A stretch of 64,000 nt of DNA from Methylocella tundrae. Lineage in GTDB: Bacteria; Pseudomonadota; Alphaproteobacteria; Rhizobiales; Beijerinckiaceae. The stretch lies in contig NZ_CP139089.1 of the NCBI RefSeq assembly GCF_038024855.1, forward strand, positions 3,010,501-3,074,500, in the 5' to 3' direction. The translations under genes were made by a program, and so were the position numbers. Numbering within the stretch: the first letter of the stretch is position 1; each line of letters opens with the position of its first letter. Below the pieces are notes generated by a model. It had not been told where the DNA came from, did no database searches, and saw nothing but the letters and a program-made list of their open reading frames with translations. Positions 45,019-52,865 of the stretch are shown here, in pieces.

Positions 45019-45088
45019 CGGCCAAGTCCGTCGGAAGCATGATGGGTCCCTCACGGAATCGACCATGCTCTCCATTTTGCCTGTCGTA

Positions 45089-45137
45089 GCGCATGATCTT
45101 ATGCAAAAAGTCAGCAACTTTTTGGAGATCGCGCCCT
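45089..45137. repeat. Intergenic palindromic repeat at the hydroxylase stop
   Basis: GCGCATGATCTTATGCAAAAAGT faces ACTTTTTGGAGATCGCGC around a 5-base loop, with AAAAAGT and ACTTTTT fully paired and the outer arms partly so. It is like the GCGCATGATC palindromes common in alphaproteobacteria and may double as a terminator for the convergent genes. Confidence 0.6.
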
Positions 45138-45804
45138 AATCCTGTGAGGCGCGCTCACGCTCCTGTTTGACGTGCTGCGTGCCGAACACGTAATCCCACC
45201 ACGGCGCGCTGACGCCGAAGCCGCGGGTTGGATCGCGGAAATGATGCATGAGATGGAGCCGCCGCAACGTCTGGCCAAGCCGCGTCGTTGGCTTCGCATG
45301 ATGCGTATAATAATGCGTCATGTCATAGGCGAGATAACCGATCATGAAGCCCATGAGGACGGGATAGCCGTAAGGCAGGCCGAACAAGACCCTGACCACC
45401 AGCAGCGCGATCAACATGATCGGAGCGCTAAGCAGCACCGGCATCACGAGGCGAAGCGGATCGTTCGGGTGGTCGTGATGGACGCCATGCACCAGAAAAT
45501 GGATGCGCGCTCCGAATTTGCTCGGATGCTTGTAATGAAACGGGAATCGATGCCCGAAATATTCGGTGAGGGTCCATAGAAGATACCCAAGCGCCGCCGA
45601 GACAATGACGACCATGGCGCTGAAGGACTGGAAGCTCTTCACGGCCAGAAGCGCGATGACGGGAATATAGACGTAAAGGGGCACAGACCAGTGCACGCGC
45701 GATAGTTTGTCGAGCAACGCATTGTCGAAAAGCCGCGGCGACGCGCGCAGGCGATCGACCTGCTGGGGAATGCTGTAATCGAAGTTGTTTTTCGTCGGCG
45801 TCAT
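45136..45804 (-). CDS. Fatty acid hydroxylase family protein (FA2H/Scs7-like)
   Basis: 222 residues from ATG 45804; the 45906 start has no binding site. Four hydrophobic segments and the His-box pattern of the family: YFGHRFPFHYKH, FLVHGVHHDHPND, HYYTHH and RLHLMHHFRD. These ligands hold two irons for hydroxylating lipid chains, classically the 2-position of ceramide fatty acids. It is near a ceramide-type glycosyltransferase gene, so it may make 2-hydroxy lipids. Confidence 0.88.
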   Translation of the reverse strand: MTPTKNNFDYSIPQQVDRLRASPRLFDNALLDKLSRVHWSVPLYVYIPVIALLAVKSFQSFSAMVVIVSAALGYLLWTLTEYFGHRFPFHYKHPSKFGARIHFLVHGVHHDHPNDPLRLVMPVLLSAPIMLIALLVVRVLFGLPYGYPVLMGFMIGYLAYDMTHYYTHHAKPTTRLGQTLRRLHLMHHFRDPTRGFGVSAPWWDYVFGTQHVKQERERASQD

Positions 45805-45913
45805 GATGTGAACGGATCCCAGAAGCCAATACCCTAGCTTCTTAAAGCATTTTTCGGAAAAGCGGAAATCCGGCGCGCGCCGAAGGCAAGGTCCAATGAA
45901 CTGCACGGGCGGC

Positions 45914-46885
45914 TCAATGCGCGATGGTCAATTCGTGCAGACTGAAGAGCGACTTCGGGTCGGTCCAGACCTCGCGCGGAAACCAGCCGGCGCGCCGCGC
46001 CAGCTCTTTGAACAGCGGAATGGAATACTTGTAGGAATTCTCGGTGTGGATGCTCTCGCCCTCTGCGAAGGCGAAGCTGTGCCCGAGCAGCTCCACGCTC
46101 TGGGCCTTGAGGCTGACAAGATGCATCTCGATCCGGCTTTCCTCGCGGTTGAAAACCGCTCTATGCGCGAAATCATCGACGTTGAAATCAGCTCCCATCT
46201 CGCGGTTCAGCCTGACGAGAATGTTGAGGTTGAAATCCGCCGTCACGCCGGCCGCGTCATTATAGGCGGGAAGCAGGATCGAGAGATCCTTGCGAAGATC
46301 GACCCCGATCACGAGCCGCCCTGAAGGCCCAAGGTTTTCCGCCATATGCGACAGCAGATCGCAGGCGTCGGCAGGCGCGAAATTGCCGATGGTCGAGCCG
46401 GGAAAGAATCCGAGACGCGGGCGCTTTGAAAGCGCTTGTGGCAAGGATAAAGGTTCGGCGAAGTCGCCGAGCGTTGGAAGGACTCGAAGGCTAGGGAATC
46501 GCACTGCGAGCCGGCTGGAGGCTTCATCGAGGGCGCTTCTCGAGACGTCGATCGGCACATAGGCTGAAAGGCTCGGCAGGGCGCTCAACAAAATCTCGGT
46601 CTTGCGACTCGAGCCCGAGCCGAATTCCACGAGCACGCTTCCAGGCGGCGTGTGGAGGGCGATGTCCTTGGCCGCGGCCTCAATGATCGCCGCTTCCGTT
46701 CGTGTTGGATAATATTCTGGCAGCCGGGTGATTTCCTCGAATAATTCGCTGCCGCGGATGTCATAGAAAAGAAAACATGGCAATGTTTTCCGCGACTGCG
46801 ACAAACCCGCCAAAATGACGCGCGCGGCCGGATCCTTCGCCGAGCCGGGGGCGTCGGGCGTCTGTTTTTCTGCGATCTGTGACAT
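45914..46885 (-). CDS. egtD: L-histidine N-alpha-methyltransferase
   Basis: 323 residues. SRKTLPCFLFYDIRGSELFEEITRLPEYYPTRTE is the EgtD N-terminus, VLVEFGSGSSRKTEILL the SAM site and GFFPGSTIGNF the family signature. It trimethylates histidine to hercynine, the first step of ergothioneine synthesis. Its start overlaps the end of egtB by one base, so the pair is coupled. Confidence 0.94.
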   Translation of the reverse strand: MSQIAEKQTPDAPGSAKDPAARVILAGLSQSRKTLPCFLFYDIRGSELFEEITRLPEYYPTRTEAAIIEAAAKDIALHTPPGSVLVEFGSGSSRKTEILLSALPSLSAYVPIDVSRSALDEASSRLAVRFPSLRVLPTLGDFAEPLSLPQALSKRPRLGFFPGSTIGNFAPADACDLLSHMAENLGPSGRLVIGVDLRKDLSILLPAYNDAAGVTADFNLNILVRLNREMGADFNVDDFAHRAVFNREESRIEMHLVSLKAQSVELLGHSFAFAEGESIHTENSYKYSIPLFKELARRAGWFPREVWTDPKSLFSLHELTIAH

Positions 46886-48174
46886 CAGGCGTCATCCGCT
46901 AGGCGCAGTCCACAGAACTGCCAACGCTGGTGGGGATAAAAGAAATTACGGTAGGTTCGTCGCGCATGCGAATCAGGGGTCGCGCAGGAAGCTCCGCGCA
47001 GCACCTGCTGATTGCACATGAACTTTCCATTATATTCGCCGAGAGCCCCCGCGCTGGAGCGATAGCGCGGGTAGGGCGCATAGGCGCTTTGCGTCCATTC
47101 CCAAGCATCGCCGAACATTTGGCGCACGCCGTTGCCCCCGGACGCCGGAAGCGGCTGGAGAGCGCCCCGGCTCAGCATATTGCCAGCGACCGCAATGTCT
47201 TCCGCCGCGACTTCCCACTCGAATTCCGTCGGCAGCCGTTTGCCCGCCCAGCGCGCGTAAGCGTCGGCCTCGTAGAAGCTGATGTGGCAGACAGGCGCCG
47301 CGGGATCAATCGTTTGCAGGCCCCATAATGTCATCTGCAACCATTGCCCGTCGCGCTCTTCCCAATAGAGCGGCGCGCACCAGCCCTCTTTCGTGATCCT
47401 CGCCCAGCCGTCGGCCAACCAAAGATTGGAGGCGCCGTAGCCGCCTCCACGCATGAACTCGAGCCATTCCGCATTGGTGATCAGGCGATCTGCGAGTGTG
47501 AACGGCTGCAAGAGAACATCATGGCGCGGGGATTCATTATCGAACGCGAACCCTTCGCCCATGTGGCCGATGGCGCGCCGTCCACCGTCGAAACCGACGA
47601 AATTCAGGGGCGAAACGTCCTCGCGCGCATGCGTCCGGCCGCCGTCGCGATAGGCCGGACGCAGAGGGCTCAGCGCAAACAAACTGAGAACGTCCGTCAA
47701 CAGCAACTCCTGATGTTGCTGTTCGTGGTTGACGCCGAGCGCGATGCGGCTCCGCGCCTCTGGGTCATCCGCGACGGCGCTTCCAAACAGGGATTGCAGC
47801 GCCTCATCCACATAGGCGCGGTAATCTTGCACTTCAAAGCAGGTCGGCCGAGTGAGGAGACCGCGCATCGGGCGCGGCTGTCGCGCTCCTTGTGTTTCAT
47901 AGTAGGAATTGAAACAGTAATTGAAGCGTTCGTCGAAGACTTTATATCCAGGCAGAAAGGGCTGCAAAACAAACGTCTCAAAGAACCAGGTCGTATGCGC
48001 GAGATGCCATTTTGTCGGGCTCGCGTCTTCACTCGCCTGCGCCGCTTGATCTTCCGCGCCGAGAGGCGCTGCGAGGGAAAGCGTTTGTTGGCGCGTGCGA
48101 AACAGGCTTTGGGATAAATCGGAGGGTGTGGGGAGCGGCTCGACTTTTGATGATGCAACTGCGGGCGCACTCAT
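46885..48174 (-). CDS. egtB: Ergothioneine biosynthesis sulfoxide synthase
   Basis: 429 residues from ATG 48174, with GGGAGAG upstream. The DinB-like N-terminal half has iron ligands in WHLAHTTWFFETF and NHEQQHQELL; the C-terminal half is an FGE-sulfatase domain with NAEWLEFMRGGGY, LPTEFEWEVAA and LRGASCATPDSH. It uses oxygen to join hercynine with a thiol. Transcribed before egtD. Confidence 0.93.
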   Translation of the reverse strand: MSAPAVASSKVEPLPTPSDLSQSLFRTRQQTLSLAAPLGAEDQAAQASEDASPTKWHLAHTTWFFETFVLQPFLPGYKVFDERFNYCFNSYYETQGARQPRPMRGLLTRPTCFEVQDYRAYVDEALQSLFGSAVADDPEARSRIALGVNHEQQHQELLLTDVLSLFALSPLRPAYRDGGRTHAREDVSPLNFVGFDGGRRAIGHMGEGFAFDNESPRHDVLLQPFTLADRLITNAEWLEFMRGGGYGASNLWLADGWARITKEGWCAPLYWEERDGQWLQMTLWGLQTIDPAAPVCHISFYEADAYARWAGKRLPTEFEWEVAAEDIAVAGNMLSRGALQPLPASGGNGVRQMFGDAWEWTQSAYAPYPRYRSSAGALGEYNGKFMCNQQVLRGASCATPDSHARRTYRNFFYPHQRWQFCGLRLADDA

Positions 48175-48416
48175 TGCGACTCTCCCTATGACCCCACGAC
48201 GCAAGAACGACACGCTGGCGGTCCGGTTCCATCAACCGGGGCCGCTGAGACATGAACATCGTGGCAAATGAGGCTTATCGTTTGAAATCGTCGAGGTCAT
48301 TCATCGTGGGCCGCCGCCGGGGACCAAGGCTTTCGCTCATGCTTCTGCTCCGCCTCAGTCGACCGACATCAAGGCAAAATTAGGATCAACAACGGCCGAG
48401 GACAAGGGCGCCTGCG

Positions 48417-48761
48417 TCATTCACTTGGTTGAACAGGGCGCACGAGCTTTCGGGGCGCGCCAAACCGGCGGAGCGTCCGGCCGAGCAGCATGAGCGCTCG
48501 CGCGTTTAAGGCCGCGGTTTCGCTTCCGAAGCCGAACCAGCGCTTTGGCGTGCGCGCCTCGATGCGAAGCAGGTCGGCTCCGACCGCGATGAGTGTTTCA
48601 GGCGCCGCGCCTGACAGGCCGGTTGCGATGGCGTCGAGATCGACGGGCCGCTCTGCATAGGCTTGTGCGCGGCATTTGACCAGATAGCGTGTCGTCCGAT
48701 CGGCTTGCGATTGAAAGGTGGCGGAAAGTTGCGTTTGCGCGGATGAAAGTTGCAGTGACAT
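48417..48761 (-). CDS. Hypothetical protein next to the prophage repressor
   Basis: 114 residues, helical and charged, with no known motif; the middle holds RTPKRWFGFGSETAALNARALMLL. It follows cI on the same strand, with a repressor-type operator pair between them (48798-48829), so it is probably a lysogeny-region gene. A second frame from a GTG at 48817 (103 residues) overlaps it and is judged a shadow. Confidence 0.5.
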   Translation of the reverse strand: MSLQLSSAQTQLSATFQSQADRTTRYLVKCRAQAYAERPVDLDAIATGLSGAAPETLIAVGADLLRIEARTPKRWFGFGSETAALNARALMLLGRTLRRFGAPRKLVRPVQPSE

Positions 48762-48797
48762 GGATTCTGCTCCGGATTGACCGGGGCGACCATAACA

Positions 48798-48829
48798 GGT
48801 ATTTTTACCATATACACGGTATCTATACC
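48798..48829. promoter_or_regulatory. Paired repressor operators right of the 114-residue gene
   Basis: GGTATTTTTACC (48798-48809) and GGTATCTATACC (48818-48829) have the form GGTA-N4-TACC. They are 20 bp apart and lie between the cI stop and the 114-residue gene start. Confidence 0.7.
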
Positions 48830-48852
48830 TAAACCTGGGCGATCTTACCCGA

Positions 48853-49488
48853 TCATCTCCGGCGCCATTGACCGAATCGGACTACGCCCTGAACGGCCGC
48901 CGCCCATTCGATTTTGACGCTCCGGATCGGCGCCGCATTATGGCTCTCGAGGTCGAAAGTGCCGGTCCTTGCGCCGCGCAGGATCCGTTTCAGATATCGC
49001 TTGCCGTCGGCGGTTCGAATGGCGGCCTCCGAGCCGATCACATCGTCCGCGTTGACGCCCTCGCGCCAGCAGATAATGACATCGCCGGGATCGTAGCGGG
49101 GCCACATGCTGTCGCCCTCGATCTGGAACGCGATCGCGTCCGAAGGGATCGGGAACGGAACGTCGATTTCATAGAGACCTTCGGGGGGTATCTGCTCGAA
49201 TTCGGGCAGGATCTCCGCGCCGGCGCCGATGCGGCCGACGACGCGGACGCGATTGCCGGGCGTCGGGTCGCCAACGCCCTCGAGCAGCCACGCCGCCGTC
49301 GTTTTCAGCACGGGCGCGAGCGCGATGAGCGTCTCGGTGGTGACGCCGCGCCTGTCGCCGTTCTTGACGGCGCGCTTGAGGTTGCGAATGGCGTCGGGCT
49401 TCTTTGCGGCGAGCGAGGCCGCATGGGCGGAAAGGCCCAAAGCAGTAAGGCGGCTTTCGATACGCGTGAGAACGTCTTCCAAATCCAT
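48853..49488 (-). CDS. Prophage CI-like repressor, S24 peptidase type
   Basis: 211 residues from ATG 49488 (MDLEDVLTRIESRLTALGLS); the frame extends to 49641 but those residues would cross the operators. The N-terminal HTH is short, followed by a LexA-like C-terminal domain with catalytic Ser in EGDSMWPRYDPGD and Lys in KRYLKRI. Such repressors hold lysogeny and self-cleave after RecA activation. GGTA-N4-TACC operators lie on both sides of the gene. Confidence 0.85.
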   Translation of the reverse strand: MDLEDVLTRIESRLTALGLSAHAASLAAKKPDAIRNLKRAVKNGDRRGVTTETLIALAPVLKTTAAWLLEGVGDPTPGNRVRVVGRIGAGAEILPEFEQIPPEGLYEIDVPFPIPSDAIAFQIEGDSMWPRYDPGDVIICWREGVNADDVIGSEAAIRTADGKRYLKRILRGARTGTFDLESHNAAPIRSVKIEWAAAVQGVVRFGQWRRR

Positions 49489-49491
49489 TGC

Positions 49492-49559
49492 GGTAGAATA
49501 ACCGTACTCGGCCGCGAGCGCATCAGGTAAAAATACCTTTACAACACGGTAGAAATACC
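49492..49559. promoter_or_regulatory. Cluster of repressor operators left of the lytic start
   Basis: GGTAAAAATACC (49526-49537) and GGTAGAAATACC (49548-49559) match the GGTA-N4-TACC form, 22 bp apart, and GGTAGAATAACC (49492-49503) is a weaker third. They lie between cI and the rightward gene at 49630, as expected for an OR-like region. Confidence 0.7.
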
Positions 49560-49629
49560 TTAAACCATTCCCTGCGCCACAGAGCCCAAACCTGCGGCGA
49601 CGCAATCGGCAGCCGAGGGAGACTTTGCC

Positions 49630-49971
49630 GTGACTATTCAAACCGAGATCCGTAAAGCCCGCTGGACGGGGGAGCGCATTGCCAGACTAGGTTTTCTCCT
49701 CGGTATGGGCTGGGACGCCCGCCGCATTGCCGAAGATCCGCTGATCGCGTCGACTCCGAACAATGTTCATCGCCAGGCGCAGCGCTTTGGTCTTGCCTTT
49801 CGCGCCGCCGCGGCCGCCCTCGCGCTGCGCCTCCCACCTGAAGCGACGCAGCTTTACGATGCGGCGGCCACCAAACGCAGTCTGACCCGAGAAGCCATGA
49901 TCAGGCTCTTGCTCCTTGTCGTCGCGGCTGACCCGGCGCTCCTCGATAATATCCTTGACGATGGGTTTTGA
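49630..49971 (+). CDS. GcrA-like HTH protein, first rightward prophage gene
   Basis: 113 residues starting at a GTG with GAGGGAGA upstream. The N-terminal part WTGERIARLGFLLGMGWDARRIAEDPLIAS-TPNNVHRQAQRFGL resembles the helix-turn-helix of GcrA, a regulator in alphaproteobacteria that acts with methylated DNA and sigma-70. No GcrA C-terminal motif is seen. It may turn on lytic genes. Downstream of the operators, and overlapping no other gene. Confidence 0.65.
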   Translation: MTIQTEIRKARWTGERIARLGFLLGMGWDARRIAEDPLIASTPNNVHRQAQRFGLAFRAAAAALALRLPPEATQLYDAAATKRSLTREAMIRLLLLVVAADPALLDNILDDGF

Positions 49972-49973
49972 TC

Positions 49974-50474
49974 ATGGAGTTCGATGCGAAGATCAACGCC
50001 CTTGAAGGGGACGATCATGGCGGCCAATGCGCGCTGCCTGCGCGTTGGGAGCCAGAGCAGGTCGCGAAGGCTCTGGTCAAGGCATTCGCCACCCTCGACC
50101 GGATGCCTCGCCTGCGGGGACCTCGCGAACCGGGCGGCCATTGGCCGAGCCATGCCGTCGCGGCGCAGGCCGAAATCAATCCGGGCGATCGCCAGGCTCG
50201 CAACGCCGCAAGCAATCGAACCATGCTGCGCCCCACGAGCATCGAAATTGCGCAGATGGATGCGGCTCTCGACTGGTTGCGCGAATTGCGGACGCTCGAC
50301 AGTGGAATGGCCTTGGTGACCAGCCTATGGGCTCTCCGCGCCGCGCGCGGGCGATCCGTCAAGGCTCTGTGCGCTGAAAAAAAATGGGCCCCTCACACTT
50401 TCTATCGCAAGCGAGCAAAGGCCTTGATTCATCTCGCCGCCTCGCTCAACGCCCGCAGCGTATTGGTCTTCTAG
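49974..50474 (+). CDS. DUF6362 family phage protein
   Basis: 166 residues from ATG 49974, three bases after the preceding stop (an upstream TTG at 49968 also exists). ALVKAFATLDRMPRLRGPREPGGHWP is the family's start, and KWAPHTFYRKRAKALIHLA near the C-terminus looks like an HTH with a Lys-rich helix. This type often lies just before terminase genes and may be a small terminase-like or regulatory protein. Confidence 0.7.
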   Translation: MEFDAKINALEGDDHGGQCALPARWEPEQVAKALVKAFATLDRMPRLRGPREPGGHWPSHAVAAQAEINPGDRQARNAASNRTMLRPTSIEIAQMDAALDWLRELRTLDSGMALVTSLWALRAARGRSVKALCAEKKWAPHTFYRKRAKALIHLAASLNARSVLVF

Positions 50475-50573
50475 CCTGTAGTCTGTCGCGCCCATCGACG
50501 TTCGCCCCAAAAAAGTGGCGAATGTGACGCCGCGAAACAACAAATTTCGATTGCGGCGGTCACGTCCCAAAAG

Positions 50574-50609
50574 CTGACCCCTCGCGCCGAATGGCGCGCG
50601 GGCGGTCAG
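50574..50609 (+). terminator. Hairpin after the DUF6362 gene
   Basis: CTGACC...CGCGCC-GAAT-GGCGCG...GGTCAG: outer and inner arms are perfect, with unequal bulges between. It may terminate the early transcript. Confidence 0.5.
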
Positions 50610-50625
50610 GTGGCGGCGCCGCCAC
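50610..50625. repeat. Perfect 16-bp palindrome
   Basis: GTGGCGGCGCCGCCAC is fully self-complementary and directly follows the hairpin. Possible protein-binding site or terminator arm. Confidence 0.5.
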
Positions 50626-50688
50626 GATGTGCATGTCCTGAAGCCTTGCAACAGGTAAGATGTCGATCGCGACCGCGGTCTGAACGCG

Positions 50689-50723
50689 TTGACATGCGTC
50701 GCATTGCAAGCTCTACATGCGCG
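50689..50723 (+). promoter_or_regulatory. Composite element copy 1 (diverged)
   Basis: TTGACATGCGTC, 19 bases, then CGCG. The TTGACA is a perfect -35 hexamer and TACATG at 50714-50719 could be a weak -10 with long spacing. A TTGCAA occurs inside. Confidence 0.45.
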
Positions 50724-50928
50724 AACCTCAGGCCGCAATCGCGCGCCCGCTTCAATCGCATGTCCATTGCGATATGTAATTCTCCGCCATCATCCGTGGC
50801 CGCCATCGCTTGCTCACGGCGCTTCAAGCCTATGCTTCTGCGTCATGCAGCATCGCCAAAACTCGAACCGCATTCGCTTGATCATGGCGATGATGTGCGA
50901 TGCGCGATTGCGCCTTGGACCCGGTGCA

Positions 50929-50970
50929 TTGACTTGCAACAATTTGCGATCGAATTATACGCGTATGCAG
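50929..50970 (+). promoter_or_regulatory. Composite element copy 2
   Basis: TTGACTTGCAAC, 19 bases, then CGCGTATGCAG. TTGACT plus ATTATA/TTATAC to the right would be a promoter-like pair with 19-20 base spacing. Confidence 0.55.
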
Positions 50971-51226
50971 CGCCCCAACTGCAGCAGGCATTCAGCTTGC
51001 CTTTCGCCTTCATCATTCACATGTGGTGAACCGCTGTCGCGCCGGACACGATCGCCGCGTTTGATCATCTCAATCGTGCGCTTGAGCCAGCATCGACCGC
51101 CATTGATGTGTGACTTCGTCCAAGCCGAGCGCGTACCGGCTCTGGATCTTGACAGTTGCCTTTGGACTCTGCGCTTTGACGGAGAAAATGACGTAAGATT
51201 GGCAAATCGACTACTGGCGTCAAGCG

Positions 51227-51268
51227 TTGACTTGCAACAGATTGTGAGGGCAATATGCGCGTATGCAG
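51227..51268 (+). promoter_or_regulatory. Composite element copy 3
   Basis: TTGACTTGCAAC and CGCGTATGCAG are identical to copy 2 and separated by exactly 19 bases, while the spacer itself has diverged. It lies 238 bases before the terminase start. Confidence 0.55.
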
Positions 51269-51505
51269 TGCACGATCTGCATCTACGATTTACGCGCCTT
51301 TGCTCATCGAAACACACCTTCGGCATTGCGCGGCGAAGCGCCCAACTGCGCTCCTGACGTTATCGCGTCAGCCGATCCGGGATGTCTGAGACAAGGCGCC
51401 GATAACCCATCGTCGTCATTCCGGTTTGCCCAATGAAGGTCTTAGCGCTCGCATGCCGGGCGTTTCAATTTGCTGAATCCTTCACTTACGAAGACTGGAT
51501 CGCGC

Positions 51506-52813
51506 ATGGTGACATTCAGCCCAGGCCAGGATGCGGCGCGCCGTATGCTGGAGGGACCGCAACGCTACGCCTGTCTCGCCGGCGGCACGCGCTCAGGCAA
51601 GACATTTCTTATCATCCGCGCGATCGTCCGCCGTGCGCTTCAGGCTGAAGGAACGCGTCATGCGATTCTGCGCTTCCACGCCAATGCCGCGCGCGCCTCC
51701 ATCGCTCTCGATTCGCTGCCTCAGGTGATGCGGCGCTGCTTTCCCGGTACGCCGCTGAAGGAGCGCCGGCAGGACGGCTATTTTGAGTTCGACAACGGCT
51801 CGCGCATCTGGATCGGGGGTCTCGACGATAAGGATCGCGTCGAAAAGATCCTGGGTCTCGAATATTCGACTGTCTTCTTGAATGAAGCCTCGCAGATTCC
51901 TTACTCGTCGGCGCTGATCGCCTTCACGCGCCTCGCGCAAGTCGCGCCAAATATCCCTCAACGAGCATTCGTTGATCTCAACCCCGTCGGCAAGACACAC
52001 TGGACAAATCAGCTCTTTGGCGAAAAGCGTGATCCCGTTTCGATGAAGCATCTAAATGATCCGGAAAACTACTGCCGCACCTTTCTCAATCCACCGGACA
52101 ACAGCGCAAATCTCTCGACGGAATTCCTGACGAGCCTCTCCAACCTGCCGGAGAAACAACGCAAACGCTTCTATGAAGGGATCTACGTGGATGAAGTCGA
52201 CGGCGCTCTCTGGACCTATGGTTTGATCGACGCGAACCGGCGCCCCGAAGACACCATTCCAGCGGACAAGCGCGCCGCCGTGGTCGTTGCCGTTGATCCT
52301 TCCGGAGCCGCGGGCCGTGATGATCTCGGATCGGATGAAATCGGGATCATTGTGGCGGCCCGGGGATTTGATGGCGACGGTTACATACTCGATGATCTGT
52401 CCTGCCGGGAAGCGCCCATCGTTTGGGGCAGGCGCGCCGTCATCGCTTTTCACAAATACCGGGCGGATTGCATCGTTGCGGAGAGCAATTTCGGTGGTGA
52501 AATGGTTCGCGCCACAATCCAGGCGGCGGATCGAAATGTTCCAGTCCGCCTTGTCACAGCCAGTCGCGGCAAGGCAGTGAGGGCCGAGCCAATTTCGGTC
52601 CGCTACGCGCAGGGCCAGGTTCATCATGTCGGCCGGTTTGGGAAGCTCGAGGATCAGCTCTGCGCGTTCTCGAGCGCTGGCTACAGCGGCAGCGGCAGCC
52701 CCGACCACGCGGATGCGGCGATCTGGGCGCTGACGCATCTCTTCGCGCGCGACGACGGCGCAGGCATCATAGAATTCTATCGTCGCGAGGCGGAAGGCGG
52801 AAGCGGCGCCTGA
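51506..52813 (+). CDS. Phage terminase large subunit
   Basis: 435 residues from ATG 51506 (a TTG at 51470 is also in frame). Walker A AGGTRSGKTF and Walker B-like TVFLNEAS in the N-terminal ATPase; the C-terminal nuclease has VAVDPSGAAG as the first Asp and SPDHADAAIWALTHL as the last. It packages DNA into the prohead. The small terminase may be the DUF6362 protein or may be absent. Confidence 0.93.
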   Translation: MVTFSPGQDAARRMLEGPQRYACLAGGTRSGKTFLIIRAIVRRALQAEGTRHAILRFHANAARASIALDSLPQVMRRCFPGTPLKERRQDGYFEFDNGSRIWIGGLDDKDRVEKILGLEYSTVFLNEASQIPYSSALIAFTRLAQVAPNIPQRAFVDLNPVGKTHWTNQLFGEKRDPVSMKHLNDPENYCRTFLNPPDNSANLSTEFLTSLSNLPEKQRKRFYEGIYVDEVDGALWTYGLIDANRRPEDTIPADKRAAVVVAVDPSGAAGRDDLGSDEIGIIVAARGFDGDGYILDDLSCREAPIVWGRRAVIAFHKYRADCIVAESNFGGEMVRATIQAADRNVPVRLVTASRGKAVRAEPISVRYAQGQVHHVGRFGKLEDQLCAFSSAGYSGSGSPDHADAAIWALTHLFARDDGAGIIEFYRREAEGGSGA

Positions 52814-52865
52814 GTCGCCCGTTAGCGCGCACCGCACAACAACGTCAAATCACGAAGGAAGCAGC

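Larger units (their letters stand above)
50475..51505. other. One-kilobase non-coding region with repeated composite motif
   Basis: No frame with a ribosome site and phage-like protein is visible. It contains a hairpin (50574-50609), a perfect palindrome (50610-50625) and three copies of a composite element (listed separately). It separates early regulators from the packaging and head genes and may hold the late promoter, a pac or cos site, or small RNAs. Confidence 0.6.

Noticed and set aside
48506..48817. 103-residue frame from a GTG at 48817
   Set aside because: Starts inside the operator, overlaps the better 114-residue frame and has no ribosome site.
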